Shown one piece after another: positions 54,863-62,544 of a stretch of 64,000 nt of DNA (the first letter of the stretch is position 1; each line of letters starts with the position of its first letter). The stretch is taken from positions 3,782,001 to 3,846,000 of the forward strand of contig NZ_JAGSHX010000006.1 in the NCBI RefSeq assembly GCF_018138715.1. The letters run 5' to 3'. The DNA comes from Streptomyces asiaticus (GTDB lineage: Bacteria; Actinomycetota; Actinomycetes; Streptomycetales; Streptomycetaceae). The notes beneath the pieces were generated by a model, which saw only the letters and a list, made by a program, of their open reading frames with translations, did not search any database and was not told the origin of the DNA. A program made the position numbers and the translations under genes.

Positions 54863-55736
54863 GAGGTTGTCTCACGTGGCGAGTTTTGCGAGCTTCTTGT
54901 AGCAGGTCAGGGCAGCTGCGAAGCCGAGGAAGGCAAGGAAGTGGGAGCGTTTTCGCTCGTATCGCACGGTGAGCCGGCGGTAGCCGAACAGCCAGGCGAT
55001 CGACCGTTCGATCTTCCAGCGGTGCCGCCCGAGCCGCTCGCCGGACTCGATTCCCGGGCGGGCGATCCGCGGGATCAAGCCCCGACCGCGGAGCCAGGCG
55101 ACGTGGTCGGCGGAGAAGTACGCCTTGTCAGCGCGTACCTTGACCGGTCGCCGCCGGCGCGGTCCGCGCCTGGAGCGGACGGCAGGTATCGCCAGGATCA
55201 GTGGCTTGAACGCCTGGCTGTCGTGCAGGTTCGCCCCGGACACCGCAACGGCCAGCGGGATGCCCTGGGCGTCGGACAGGACGTGCAGTTTGCTGCCCTT
55301 CTTGCCGCGATCAACCGGATTCGGCCCGGTCAGGGTGCCCCCCTTTCCGCCCGGACAGATGCCGCGTCGATGATCGCCGAGGGTCAGTCAACATCGCCCC
55401 TGGCGCCGAGTTCGTCCAGCACCGCCCGGTGCAGTCGGCGCCACAGGCCCGCCTCGGTCCACACCGTGAACCGGCGATGCGCCGTCGCGGGAGACGTACC
55501 GAACGTCGGCGGCAGATGCCGCCAGGCGCAACCGCTGGTCAGCACGTACACCACGGCGGTGAACACGGCCCGCTCATCACACGGAGCGGTCCCGCCGCCC
55601 TGCGGACGAGCAGCGAACGACGGCAGTAACGGCGCCGACCAGCTCCCACAGTTCATCAGGAACCAGCCGCTGCGACAGATCAGCACCCACGACCGGCATC
55701 ATGCCGCACAAACATCACGCCACGTGAGACAACCTC
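54863..55736 (-). mobile_element. IS5-family insertion sequence, decayed
   Basis: 874 bp bounded by perfect 19-bp inverted ends GAGGTTGTCTCACGTGGCG and flanked on each side by TA. It holds one transposase gene in broken form (see separate entry) and has the layout of the IS5/IS427 subgroup, with two overlapping frames and an A3G6 slippery run near 55335. Confidence 0.92.
54872..55702 (-). pseudogene. Transposase gene of the IS element, inactivated
   Basis: The N-terminal frame starts at about 55702 (DLSQRLVPDELWELV), but continues (PLLPSFAARPQGG, VVYVLTSGCAWRHLPPTFG) only after a frameshift near 55650. A stop TGA at 55384-55386 replaces the Trp of the usual DWS motif. After the slippery G-run the DDE part resumes: VDRGKKGSKLHVLSDAQGIP, ADKAYFSADHVAWLRGRG and RHRWKIERSIAWLFGYRRL. 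Two lesions mean no active enzyme unless supplied in trans. Confidence 0.88.
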
Positions 55737-56953
55737 TAAGCCGCTTCATGCTCATCGAGTAGAGCGGCGACTTCCGGCACCTCTGCATACTCCTGCAACC
55801 GGCCAAGTACGATCCGCACTCTTTCCGCCGTGCGTTCCGAAGCAACGTCGGCGGAAAGAGTGAGGACCCGTCCCGCCACTGTCGCCGCTTCTTCAGGCTC
55901 ATTGGCGTCGACAAGGGCAATGGCGAGCCAAGACAGATACAGCGCCATTTCGCGCGTGTGCGTGGCGTCGTATTCGCTGAGCACTTCCCGGAGCAACGGC
56001 ACTGCGCGCAAGGGGCGATGAAGCTCCGTATAGACACGTGATTCCATGACACGGAGTTCCCCGGCATCCACCCAATACAGGTAGGTAGGCGACTCGGTGC
56101 CGTCGCTGTCTTCGCTGAGCGCCTGCCCGGCTTCTCCCAGTGCGCGCATGGCTTGTTGGCCGTTCTCTGCACCCCCGGCTTTTGTGTGCGCCCAGGCCAC
56201 ACGGTCCAGATACAGTGCACGGGCTTTCGGGGGCGCTTCGGCGCGTGCGTCATTGAATGCAGCCTGAGCGAGCCTGAGTCCTTCGGATTCCCGCCCCGTA
56301 TTGCTGAATTGGTAGGCCAGCGATCCTGCAATATTTCCGGCAAGGGTGTGGTCTTCAGCCTGCCTTGCAGCGCTGATCCCTAGCCTGTAGATGCGCTCTG
56401 CCTCTTTATGTTGTCCGGCGTCACTCGCAATCCATCCGGCAATCTGCGTCAACTCACCGATTTGCCGCAGAAGTTGCCGCCCTACTTCGCTGCTGTGGGT
56501 TCCCTCACGGTACAGCCTCACAGCTGAGCGGAGTTCCCGGAGCGCCGGGCGAATCAAGTCGCCTCCGGCAAGAACGTCATCGGCAAGTCTGAGCCCATGC
56601 ACGCGCTGTTGTAGGTCATCCACCGCACCCATACCGATACGGCGTCCCTTACATCTTTCCAGCGGGCTTAGCGGATCGTCTTCGGGCAGGAAGTCAGCGA
56701 GCATCGGCAACGGCGGTTCGGCGCGCTCTTGATGCGCTCTCAGAACTTCCACGGTCACGCCTAAGGCGGTAGCAATGAACGGCAACCACTCCCAAGGTGT
56801 GCGCTTCCCGTTCTCCCACCGGCTGACTTCCTGCCGCCCCACTGGATCACCGGCTAATCCGGCTGCCCGGCAAACCTCACGCGCCAGCCGTGCCTGACTC
56901 CACTCGTGCTCTTCGCGTAGGCGTCGGATGTTGGCCCCGATGTCGCTGCCCAT
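55736..56953 (-). CDS. XRE-family regulator with TPR-like C-terminus
   Basis: 405 residues from ATG 56953. The HTH is IGANIRRLREEHEWSQARLARE..GRQEVSRWENGKRTP, like the Streptomyces WhiJ/NsdA group, followed by a long helical-repeat domain (about 120-400; AERIYRLGISAARQAEDHTLAG). The stop TAG is formed by the target TA and the first IS base; without the IS it would be TAA at the same codon, so the protein is intact. G+C is visibly lower than in the backbone genes, fitting a horizontally acquired island. It probably represses the divergent small-gene cassette. Confidence 0.88.
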   Translation of the reverse strand: MGSDIGANIRRLREEHEWSQARLAREVCRAAGLAGDPVGRQEVSRWENGKRTPWEWLPFIATALGVTVEVLRAHQERAEPPLPMLADFLPEDDPLSPLERCKGRRIGMGAVDDLQQRVHGLRLADDVLAGGDLIRPALRELRSAVRLYREGTHSSEVGRQLLRQIGELTQIAGWIASDAGQHKEAERIYRLGISAARQAEDHTLAGNIAGSLAYQFSNTGRESEGLRLAQAAFNDARAEAPPKARALYLDRVAWAHTKAGGAENGQQAMRALGEAGQALSEDSDGTESPTYLYWVDAGELRVMESRVYTELHRPLRAVPLLREVLSEYDATHTREMALYLSWLAIALVDANEPEEAATVAGRVLTLSADVASERTAERVRIVLGRLQEYAEVPEVAALLDEHEAA

Positions 56954-56962
56954 GTGCCAATT

Positions 56963-56992
56963 GTGGCCGACAGTTGGCCTACAGGGGGCCAC
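56963..56992. promoter_or_regulatory. Candidate operator between the XRE gene and the small-gene cassette
   Basis: GTGGCC at the left and GGCCAC at the right form an inverted repeat. Inside are direct repeats TGGCCGACAG and TGGCCTACAG. The site is 10 bases from the XRE start and near a TATGCA box for the plus strand, so it could control both directions. Confidence 0.5.
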
Positions 56993-57099
56993 TATGCAGT
57001 CACTCATTGGAGCGGAAGCGTGGGGAAGAGCATCAAGGACCCCCGCGACCGTGCGACCGGCCCGGGGGCGTGGCCATCAACCCCATGGAGGTTGACGAC

Positions 57100-57375
57100 G
57101 TGTCCCAAGCTACAGCGAGACTGTTCCCGCCGTTGCTACGGCTCTTACTGCCCCCTGTAGGCCGTCACCGAGCGGATGATCAGCGATCGTTCTCCCGGCC
57201 CGTGAGTGCCGCCCGTGTAGCCGCGCTGAGCGGCGAGGACATCGGGCTTGTCCGGCCGTACGTGGTGGCTCATGAACGACGGCAGCAACGGGTGCGCCGC
57301 CGTGCCCTGCGGCTGGCCGTTCGCGGCGTCGATATCGGCCCCCGGCGGATTCACGGAGCGGAGGCTTCGGCATGA
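57100..57375 (+). CDS. Small basic protein, first gene of the cassette
   Basis: 91 residues; GTG 57100 with GGAGG eight bases upstream. A hydrophobic, proline-rich start (ARLFPPLLRLLLPPVGRHR) and a basic helical end (LSGEDIGLVRPYVVAHERRQQRVRRR). No domain known to me, though this kind of protein recurs beside XRE regulators in Streptomyces by memory. Ends in ATGA overlap with the next gene. Confidence 0.75.
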   Translation: MSQATARLFPPLLRLLLPPVGRHRADDQRSFSRPVSAARVAALSGEDIGLVRPYVVAHERRQQRVRRRALRLAVRGVDIGPRRIHGAEASA

Positions 57376-57548
57376 CCGGTCAGCCAACTGACCCATCAAC
57401 GCCCCCGGCCGAGAACTGCGACCTATGCGACGCGTTACTGCGCCAGCAAGCGGAGCACCGACGCAAAGGCGACGTGCAGATGGCCGCCGCATGCGTGCGT
57501 GAGCTCCAGTGGCATCACAAGGGCCCAATGCACCGGGAGGAGTCATGA
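57372..57548 (+). CDS. 58-residue CxxC protein
   Basis: Starts with the ATG that overlaps the previous stop (ATGA) and ends overlapping the next ATG (57545). A Pro/Thr-rich start, ENCDLCDALLRQQAEHRR with a CxxC pair, then helical. The single CxxC (plus one more Cys and two His) could bind metal, perhaps as a dimer. Unknown function. Confidence 0.7.
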   Translation: MTGQPTDPSTPPAENCDLCDALLRQQAEHRRKGDVQMAAACVRELQWHHKGPMHREES

Positions 57549-57778
57549 GGGGCCCCGACACCTTCATGACACTCCGTGTGTCGCGGGACGGGGGGAAGAC
57601 GTTCGGGCCCCGAGTCGTGTACAGCGCCGCCAACAACCCGCTGTCGCCGCTCATGTCGGACCGGTGGCCAATGTGCAGGTGCTCCCGATGCCAAGTCAGC
57701 GCCGGTGTAGCCGAGCAACAGCTACAGGTGGCGCTGGCGAGGATCAGCGCCCTGCGCATGCTCAGGGGGTTCGCGTGA
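57545..57778 (+). CDS. Small CxCxxC protein, paralogue 1
   Basis: 77 residues. TFMTLRVSRDGGKTFGP looks like a single Asp-box (SxDxGxxW/F) beta-hairpin; DRWPMCRCSRCQ gives a CxCxxC cluster. The C-terminal half is helical. It is clearly related to the next protein (TIMTIRVSRDSGKTYGP; RRWPVCACCLC). The ATG is coupled to the preceding stop. Function unknown. Confidence 0.75.
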   Translation: MRGPDTFMTLRVSRDGGKTFGPRVVYSAANNPLSPLMSDRWPMCRCSRCQVSAGVAEQQLQVALARISALRMLRGFA

Positions 57779-58032
57779 GAAGTTCCGGCACCATCATGAC
57801 CATCCGGGTGTCCCGGGACAGCGGGAAGACGTACGGCCCCGTGCGCGTCCACGATGCCGAGAAAGACAATCTCCTACCGATCGTGCCACGCAGATGGCCT
57901 GTGTGCGCATGCTGTCTGTGCACGGCACGTCCCGGGTCGGCGATGGAACGGCATGCACTAGCGCGGATCGTGGTCGACGTCGCTATGGAAAACGCGGGCG
58001 TACCCGCGAAGCTGTACGAAGGGGGATCATGA
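57775..58032 (+). CDS. Small CxCCxC protein, paralogue 2
   Basis: 85 residues; GTG overlaps the previous stop (GTGA). Same build as paralogue 1: Asp-box-like hairpin, a linker with charged residues, RRWPVCACCLCTAR, then a helix (ALARIVVDVAMENAGVPAKLYEGG). The pair must have arisen by tandem duplication. Ends in an ATGA overlap. Confidence 0.75.
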   Translation: MRSSGTIMTIRVSRDSGKTYGPVRVHDAEKDNLLPIVPRRWPVCACCLCTARPGSAMERHALARIVVDVAMENAGVPAKLYEGGS

Positions 58033-58142
58033 GGCGAGCGGCCAAGGCGGCTGGAAGCCGGCTGTTTGACCTCATGCCGCTGGTCATCATCTACGGAACC
58101 TGCGCTGTCGTCGTTGTGATCGCCTACAGCGGGAAGCTGTAA
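58029..58142 (+). CDS. 37-residue membrane peptide, last gene of the cassette
   Basis: ATG coupled to the preceding TGA. A basic start (RRAAKAAGSR) and one membrane helix LVIIYGTCAVVVVIAYSG. Size and charge recall small membrane regulators or toxin-like peptides, but nothing shows which. A hairpin at 58156 ends the unit. Confidence 0.7.
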   Translation: MRRAAKAAGSRLFDLMPLVIIYGTCAVVVVIAYSGKL

Positions 58143-58155
58143 CCCACCCGACCGA

Positions 58156-58193
58156 CCCCGCCCATGAGCTGACCCCCGCAGCACTGGGCGGGG
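58156..58193 (+). terminator. Terminator after the small-gene cassette
   Basis: CCCCGCCCA pairs with TGGGCGGGG, 9 bp with a 20-base loop, 14 bases after the last stop. Confidence 0.7.
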
Positions 58194-58332
58194 CTTCCGT
58201 GCGCCTGCCCACGAGCGCACCACGCGTATGTGTTTTGGCCAGGAACCAGCCCGCCTGGATGCCCGAAGCTCATGCTCATCCACGTTGAGCTCTGACTTCT
58301 GTTCCCCCGTAGAACGATGCGACCGAAGCAGC

Positions 58333-59616
58333 TCACCCCTGGGCGATGCGTTCCAGCACGATCGGGTTCGTGGTGAATTCCGTGGTCGCGGGGGCGTAGT
58401 CGATCGCGTCGGCCAGGGCTTCCAGGGCGTAGGGGAAGGCCGACGGGGTGTCGGTGTGGAGGGTGAGGAGGGGCTGGCCGGCGGTGATGTGGTCGCCTGG
58501 TTTGGCGTGGAGTTCTATGCCCGCGCCCGCCTGCACCGGGTCCTCCTTGCGGGCGCGGCCCGCGCCCAGGCGCCAGGCGGCGAGGCCCACCGCGTAGGCG
58601 TCGAGGCGGGTGAGGACGCCGGTCGACTCGGCGTGGAGGACGTGGTGTTCGCGGGCCACCGGGAGCGGGGCGTCCGGATCGCCGCCCTGGGCGGCGATCA
58701 TGCGGCGCCAGTGGTCCATCGCGGTGCCGTCGGCCAGGGCCTTGGTGGGGTCGGCGTCCTTCAGGCCCGCCGCGTCCAGCATCTCGCGGGCCAGGGCCAG
58801 GGTGAGCTCGACGACGTCGGCCGGGCCGCCGCCCGCCAGCACCTCCACGGACTCGCGGACCTCGAGGGCGTTGCCCGCCGTCCGGCCGAGCGGGGTGGAC
58901 ATGTCGGTGAGCAGGGCGGTCGTACGGACGCCGTGGTCAGTGCCGAGGCCGACCATCGTGGTGGCCAGCTCGCGCGCGGAGTCGATGTCCTTCATGAAGG
59001 CGCCGGAGCCCACCTTGACGTCCAGGACCAGCGAGCCGGTGCCCTCGGCGATCTTCTTGGACATGATCGAGGAGGCGATGAGCGGGATCGACTCGACCGT
59101 GCCGGTGACATCGCGCAGCGCGTACAGCTTCTTGTCGGCGCGGGCCAGCCCCTCGCCCGCCGCGCAGATGACCGAGCCGACATCGCGGAGGACGGCCAGC
59201 ATGTCGCCATTGGTCAGCTGGGCGCGCCAGCCGGGGATGGACTCCAGCTTGTCCAGGGTGCCGCCGGTGTGGCCCAGGCCGCGGCCGGAGAGCTGCGGTA
59301 CGGCGGCTCCGCAGGCGGCCACGAGGGGGGCGAGCGGCAGGGTGATCTTGTCGCCGACGCCGCCGGTGGAGTGCTTGTCGGAGGTCGGGCGCGGCAGGGA
59401 GGAGAAGTCCATCCGCTCACCGGACGCGATCATCGCGGCGGTCCAGCGGGCGATCTCGGCCCGGTCCATGCCGTTGAGGAAGATCGCCATCGCGAGCGCG
59501 GACATCTGCTCGTCCGCCACCTCGCCGCGCGTGTAGGCGTCGATGATCCAGTCGATCTGGGCGTCGGTGAGGCGGGTGCCGTCGCGCTTGGCGCGGATGA
59601 CGGAGATGGCGTCCAT
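58333..59616 (-). CDS. deoA: Thymidine phosphorylase
   Basis: 427 residues, pyrimidine-nucleoside phosphorylase family. Signature SGRGLGHTGGTLDKLESIPG; phosphate/nucleoside motif DKHSTGGVGDK; VLDVKVGSGAFMK. It makes thymine or uracil plus (deoxy)ribose-1-phosphate, which the PGM2-like mutase and DeoC then use. It lies 89 bases after cdd at the end of the transporter operon. Confidence 0.95.
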   Translation of the reverse strand: MDAISVIRAKRDGTRLTDAQIDWIIDAYTRGEVADEQMSALAMAIFLNGMDRAEIARWTAAMIASGERMDFSSLPRPTSDKHSTGGVGDKITLPLAPLVAACGAAVPQLSGRGLGHTGGTLDKLESIPGWRAQLTNGDMLAVLRDVGSVICAAGEGLARADKKLYALRDVTGTVESIPLIASSIMSKKIAEGTGSLVLDVKVGSGAFMKDIDSARELATTMVGLGTDHGVRTTALLTDMSTPLGRTAGNALEVRESVEVLAGGGPADVVELTLALAREMLDAAGLKDADPTKALADGTAMDHWRRMIAAQGGDPDAPLPVAREHHVLHAESTGVLTRLDAYAVGLAAWRLGAGRARKEDPVQAGAGIELHAKPGDHITAGQPLLTLHTDTPSAFPYALEALADAIDYAPATTEFTTNPIVLERIAQG

Positions 59617-59705
59617 GAGGGCTGTACGGGGCCTTTCGTGTTCGGGGGGCCGCCCGGGCGGGCCGATTCAGGGGACCGACCGGACGGGCCGAGGCGGCGC
59701 GGGCG

Positions 59706-60128
59706 TCAGCCGTGGGCCGCGGCGCGGCGCAGGTCGGCGGGGCCGAAGGCGTCCGGGAGGAGTTCGGCGAGCGGGCGTATGCCCGTGGCGGTGTCGATCT
59801 GGAGCTCCGGGCCGCCGTGCTCCCACAGCAGCTGACGGCAGCGGCCGCAGGGCATCAGCACGGTGCCCTCGCGGTCGCAGCAGGTGAAGGCGGTGAGGCG
59901 GCCGCCGCCGGAGGCGACGAGGGAGGAGACCAGACCGCATTCGGCGCACAGTGCGACGCCGTACGCGGCGTTCTCCACATTGCAGCCGCTGACCGTGCGG
60001 CCGTCGTCGACGAGCGCGGCGGCGCCCACCGGGAAGCCGGAGTAGGGGGCGTAGGCCCGGGACATGGCGTCCCGGGCCTGTACCCGCAACGACTCCCAGT
60101 CGGGGGCCGCGGCGGCGGAAGTGCTCAT
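59706..60128 (-). CDS. cdd: Cytidine deaminase
   Basis: 140 residues from ATG 60128. Zinc motifs GVALCAECG (CAE) and MPCGRCRQLLWE (PCxxC); substrate motif NVENAAYG. It turns (deoxy)cytidine into (deoxy)uridine, the DeoA substrate. Its ATG overlaps the stop of the upstream permease (ATGA). Confidence 0.95.
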   Translation of the reverse strand: MSTSAAAAPDWESLRVQARDAMSRAYAPYSGFPVGAAALVDDGRTVSGCNVENAAYGVALCAECGLVSSLVASGGGRLTAFTCCDREGTVLMPCGRCRQLLWEHGGPELQIDTATGIRPLAELLPDAFGPADLRRAAAHG

Positions 60129-61420
60129 GTGCCCTGTCCCTTCCGGTAGGGCCTGTTGTTCGCCTTGGGCATCCGCAGCCGCTGTGAGGCGAGCCCCATG
60201 ACCAGCAGGGTCACGATGTACGGCGTGGCGCTGACCAGGTCGTTGGGGACGGTGTCGGTCAGGGCGTACCACAGCAGCAGCGCGACGGCCGCGGCGCCGG
60301 ACACCGCGCCCGCGACATAACTCTTGCGGACAATCCGCCAGGCCGCCAGCGCGGCGAGGCCGAGCGCGACCAGGAGCAGCAGGGCGTGCACGGTCGCCCC
60401 GCCGTTGCGGAGCTGGAGCGCGTCGGAGTAGCCGAAGAGACCGGCGCCCATCGCGAGCCCGCCCGGCCGCCAGTTCCCGAAGAGCATGGCGGCGAGGCCG
60501 ATGTAGCCGCGGCCGCCGGTCTGGCCCTCGTTGTAGATGTGCGAGCGGACGAGGGCGAGGAAGACGCCGCCGAGCCCGGCGAGACCGCCGGAGATCACCA
60601 CGGCCGCGTACTTGTAGAGGTAGACGTTGACGCCGAGGGACTCGGCCGCCGTGGGGTTCTCACCGCAGGACCGCAGCCGCAGTCCGAACGAGGTGCGCCA
60701 CAGGGCGAAGAAGCTGCCCACGACCAGCAGGACGGAGACGATGGTCAGCGCCGAGATGTCGGTGACCAGGCCACCGAGGATGCCCGCGATGTCCGAGACC
60801 AGGAACCAGTGGTGGTTCTCCAGGTCGGCGAGCCAGTCGGACAGTCCGGGGACGGTGAACGACTGGATGGGGTCGACCTGCGGGGAGTTCTTCGGGGAGC
60901 CGCCGATGTCGGCCAGCGGCTCGAACCAGCGCTTGGCCAGATAGGTGGTGGCGCCGAGGGCGAGGATGTTCATCGCCACACCGGAGATGATGTGGTCCAC
61001 CCCGAAGGTGACGGTGGCCACCGCGTGGATCAGCCCGCCGACCGCGCCGCCGAGGACGCCGGCGAGCACCCCCACCCAGGGGTTGGTCTGGTAGCCGGCC
61101 CAGGCGCCGAAGAAGGTGCCGAGGATCATCATGCCCTCGAGGCCGATGTTGACCACACCCGCCCGCTCGGACCACAGCCCGCCGAGACCCGCGAGACCGA
61201 TGGGCACGGCCATGGAGAGCGCGGCACCGATCTGCCCGGCGGAGGTGACGCGGTCGAAGTCCGCCTGCTGGGCGGCGTCGACGAGCGCCCGCAGCACCGA
61301 CAGCGCGATCAGCGCCCCGGCGACGATCAGCAGCACCTTGCCCAGGGACATCCGGGAGGCGGGACCGTTCCCCTTGCCCGGCGTGCTCGTGCTCTTGGTG
61401 GTGGTCACCGTGGCACTCAT
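60125..61420 (-). CDS. Nucleoside ABC transporter permease (second subunit)
   Basis: 431 residues, ATG 61420 after GGAGG. BPD_transp_2 family with about ten membrane segments; LSERAGVVNIGLEGMMILG-type signature (WSERAGVVNIGLEGMM) shared with YufQ/NupQ of nucleoside uptake systems. A final pair of helices and a basic end (NNRPYRKGQ). Start overlaps the stop of the first permease. Confidence 0.92.
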   Translation of the reverse strand: MSATVTTTKSTSTPGKGNGPASRMSLGKVLLIVAGALIALSVLRALVDAAQQADFDRVTSAGQIGAALSMAVPIGLAGLGGLWSERAGVVNIGLEGMMILGTFFGAWAGYQTNPWVGVLAGVLGGAVGGLIHAVATVTFGVDHIISGVAMNILALGATTYLAKRWFEPLADIGGSPKNSPQVDPIQSFTVPGLSDWLADLENHHWFLVSDIAGILGGLVTDISALTIVSVLLVVGSFFALWRTSFGLRLRSCGENPTAAESLGVNVYLYKYAAVVISGGLAGLGGVFLALVRSHIYNEGQTGGRGYIGLAAMLFGNWRPGGLAMGAGLFGYSDALQLRNGGATVHALLLLVALGLAALAAWRIVRKSYVAGAVSGAAAVALLLWYALTDTVPNDLVSATPYIVTLLVMGLASQRLRMPKANNRPYRKGQGT

Positions 61421-62544
61421 GCCGGCACCTCCTGCTTGTCCGTACCCTTGTCGGCCCTGGCCTGGGCGGCGAGCTCCGCGCCCACCCTCTGCTGCTGGCG
61501 CTTGAGCCCGTAGCGGCGCACCAGTTCGTACGCGATGACGACACACAGGACGATCACGCCCTGCATCACGCCGACGATCTCCTTGTCGTAGCCCTCGAAC
61601 TCCAGGCGGTTGGCGCCGCGCTCGAGGAAGCCCCACAGCACGGCGGCCAGGCCGATGCCGACCGGGTTGTTGCGGCCGAGCAGCGCGATGGCGATACCGG
61701 TGAAGCCGATGCCGGTGGGGAAGTCGGAGGTGAACTGGTGGGTGTCGTTGAGCAGGGTCGGCATGCCGATCAGACCGGCCATCGCGCCCGAGAGCAGCAT
61801 GCTGGTGAGCACCATGCGCTTGACGTTGACGCCGCTGGCCTGCGCGGCGGACTCGGAGCGGCCCACCGCGCGCAGGTCGAAGCCGAACCGGGTGCGGCCG
61901 AGCAGGAACCAGAAGCCGGCGCCCGCGAGCGCCGCGACCACGATGAAGCCCCAGATGGGGTCGAGGTCGCCGCCCGCCGGGATGGTGAAGAAGTGGCTGG
62001 AGGACGGCAGCGGGTCGGTGGCCACGATGTTGGTCTGCTTGTCGAGGTCGGCCAGCCGCCCGTCCACCAGCAGATAGCTGATGACGATGCCCGAGAGGGA
62101 GTTCAGCATGATGGTGCTGATCACCTCGCTGACGCCCCGGTAGACCTTCAGCAGACCGGCGATGGACGCCCACATGGCGCCGACGAGCATGCCGACCAGC
62201 AGGATCAGCGGGATCTGCACCAGCCCGGGAAGCTTCAGCGCCCCGCCGACGACGGCGGCGAAGAAGGCGGCGAGCCGGTACTGGCCGTCGACGCCGATGT
62301 TGAAGAGGTTCATCCGGAAGCCGATGGCCACCGCGAGCCCCGCCAGGTAGTACGTGGTCGCCTTGTTGAGGATGTAGACCTGGCTGTCGGCCTTCACGCC
62401 GTAGTCGAACATGATGCCGAAGGCGTTGAACGGCTCCTTGCCGGTCGCCAGCAGCACCAGCGCGGTCACCACGAACGCGGCGGCGAGCGCCAGCACCGGG
62501 GCCGCGACCGCGAGCAGCACCCGCTCCTTGTCCAGCTTCTTCAT
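61417..62544 (-). CDS. Nucleoside ABC transporter permease (first subunit)
   Basis: 375 residues, ATG 62544. BPD_transp_2 family (YufP/NupP-like), about nine membrane segments, with GFRMNLFNIGVDGQYRLAAF as the family signature. The N-terminal MKKLDKERVLLA lies in the cytoplasm. ATGA overlaps at both ends show one translationally coupled operon. Confidence 0.92.
   Translation of the reverse strand: MKKLDKERVLLAVAAPVLALAAAFVVTALVLLATGKEPFNAFGIMFDYGVKADSQVYILNKATTYYLAGLAVAIGFRMNLFNIGVDGQYRLAAFFAAVVGGALKLPGLVQIPLILLVGMLVGAMWASIAGLLKVYRGVSEVISTIMLNSLSGIVISYLLVDGRLADLDKQTNIVATDPLPSSSHFFTIPAGGDLDPIWGFIVVAALAGAGFWFLLGRTRFGFDLRAVGRSESAAQASGVNVKRMVLTSMLLSGAMAGLIGMPTLLNDTHQFTSDFPTGIGFTGIAIALLGRNNPVGIGLAAVLWGFLERGANRLEFEGYDKEIVGVMQGVIVLCVVIAYELVRRYGLKRQQQRVGAELAAQARADKGTDKQEVPA

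Larger units (their letters stand above)
54724..55749 (-). pseudogene. 49-codon gene interrupted by the IS element
   Basis: Take minus-strand bases 55749-55737, skip the element and one TA, then continue 54860-54724. This gives an unbroken 150-base frame: ATG, 49 residues beginning MKRLKKARKAHEKQANAMAQ, stop TGA. The product is a basic-then-acidic helical protein (AQIFRTLANELEARR, end PSASDTDAD). Its ATG lies inside the end of the XRE gene, so it was translationally coupled to it. Insertion cut it after the fourth codon. No domain recognised. Confidence 0.85.

Noticed and set aside
54737..55762. 341-codon plus-strand frame through the IS
   Set aside because: It is antisense to the transposase remnants; the element's coding strand is clearly minus.
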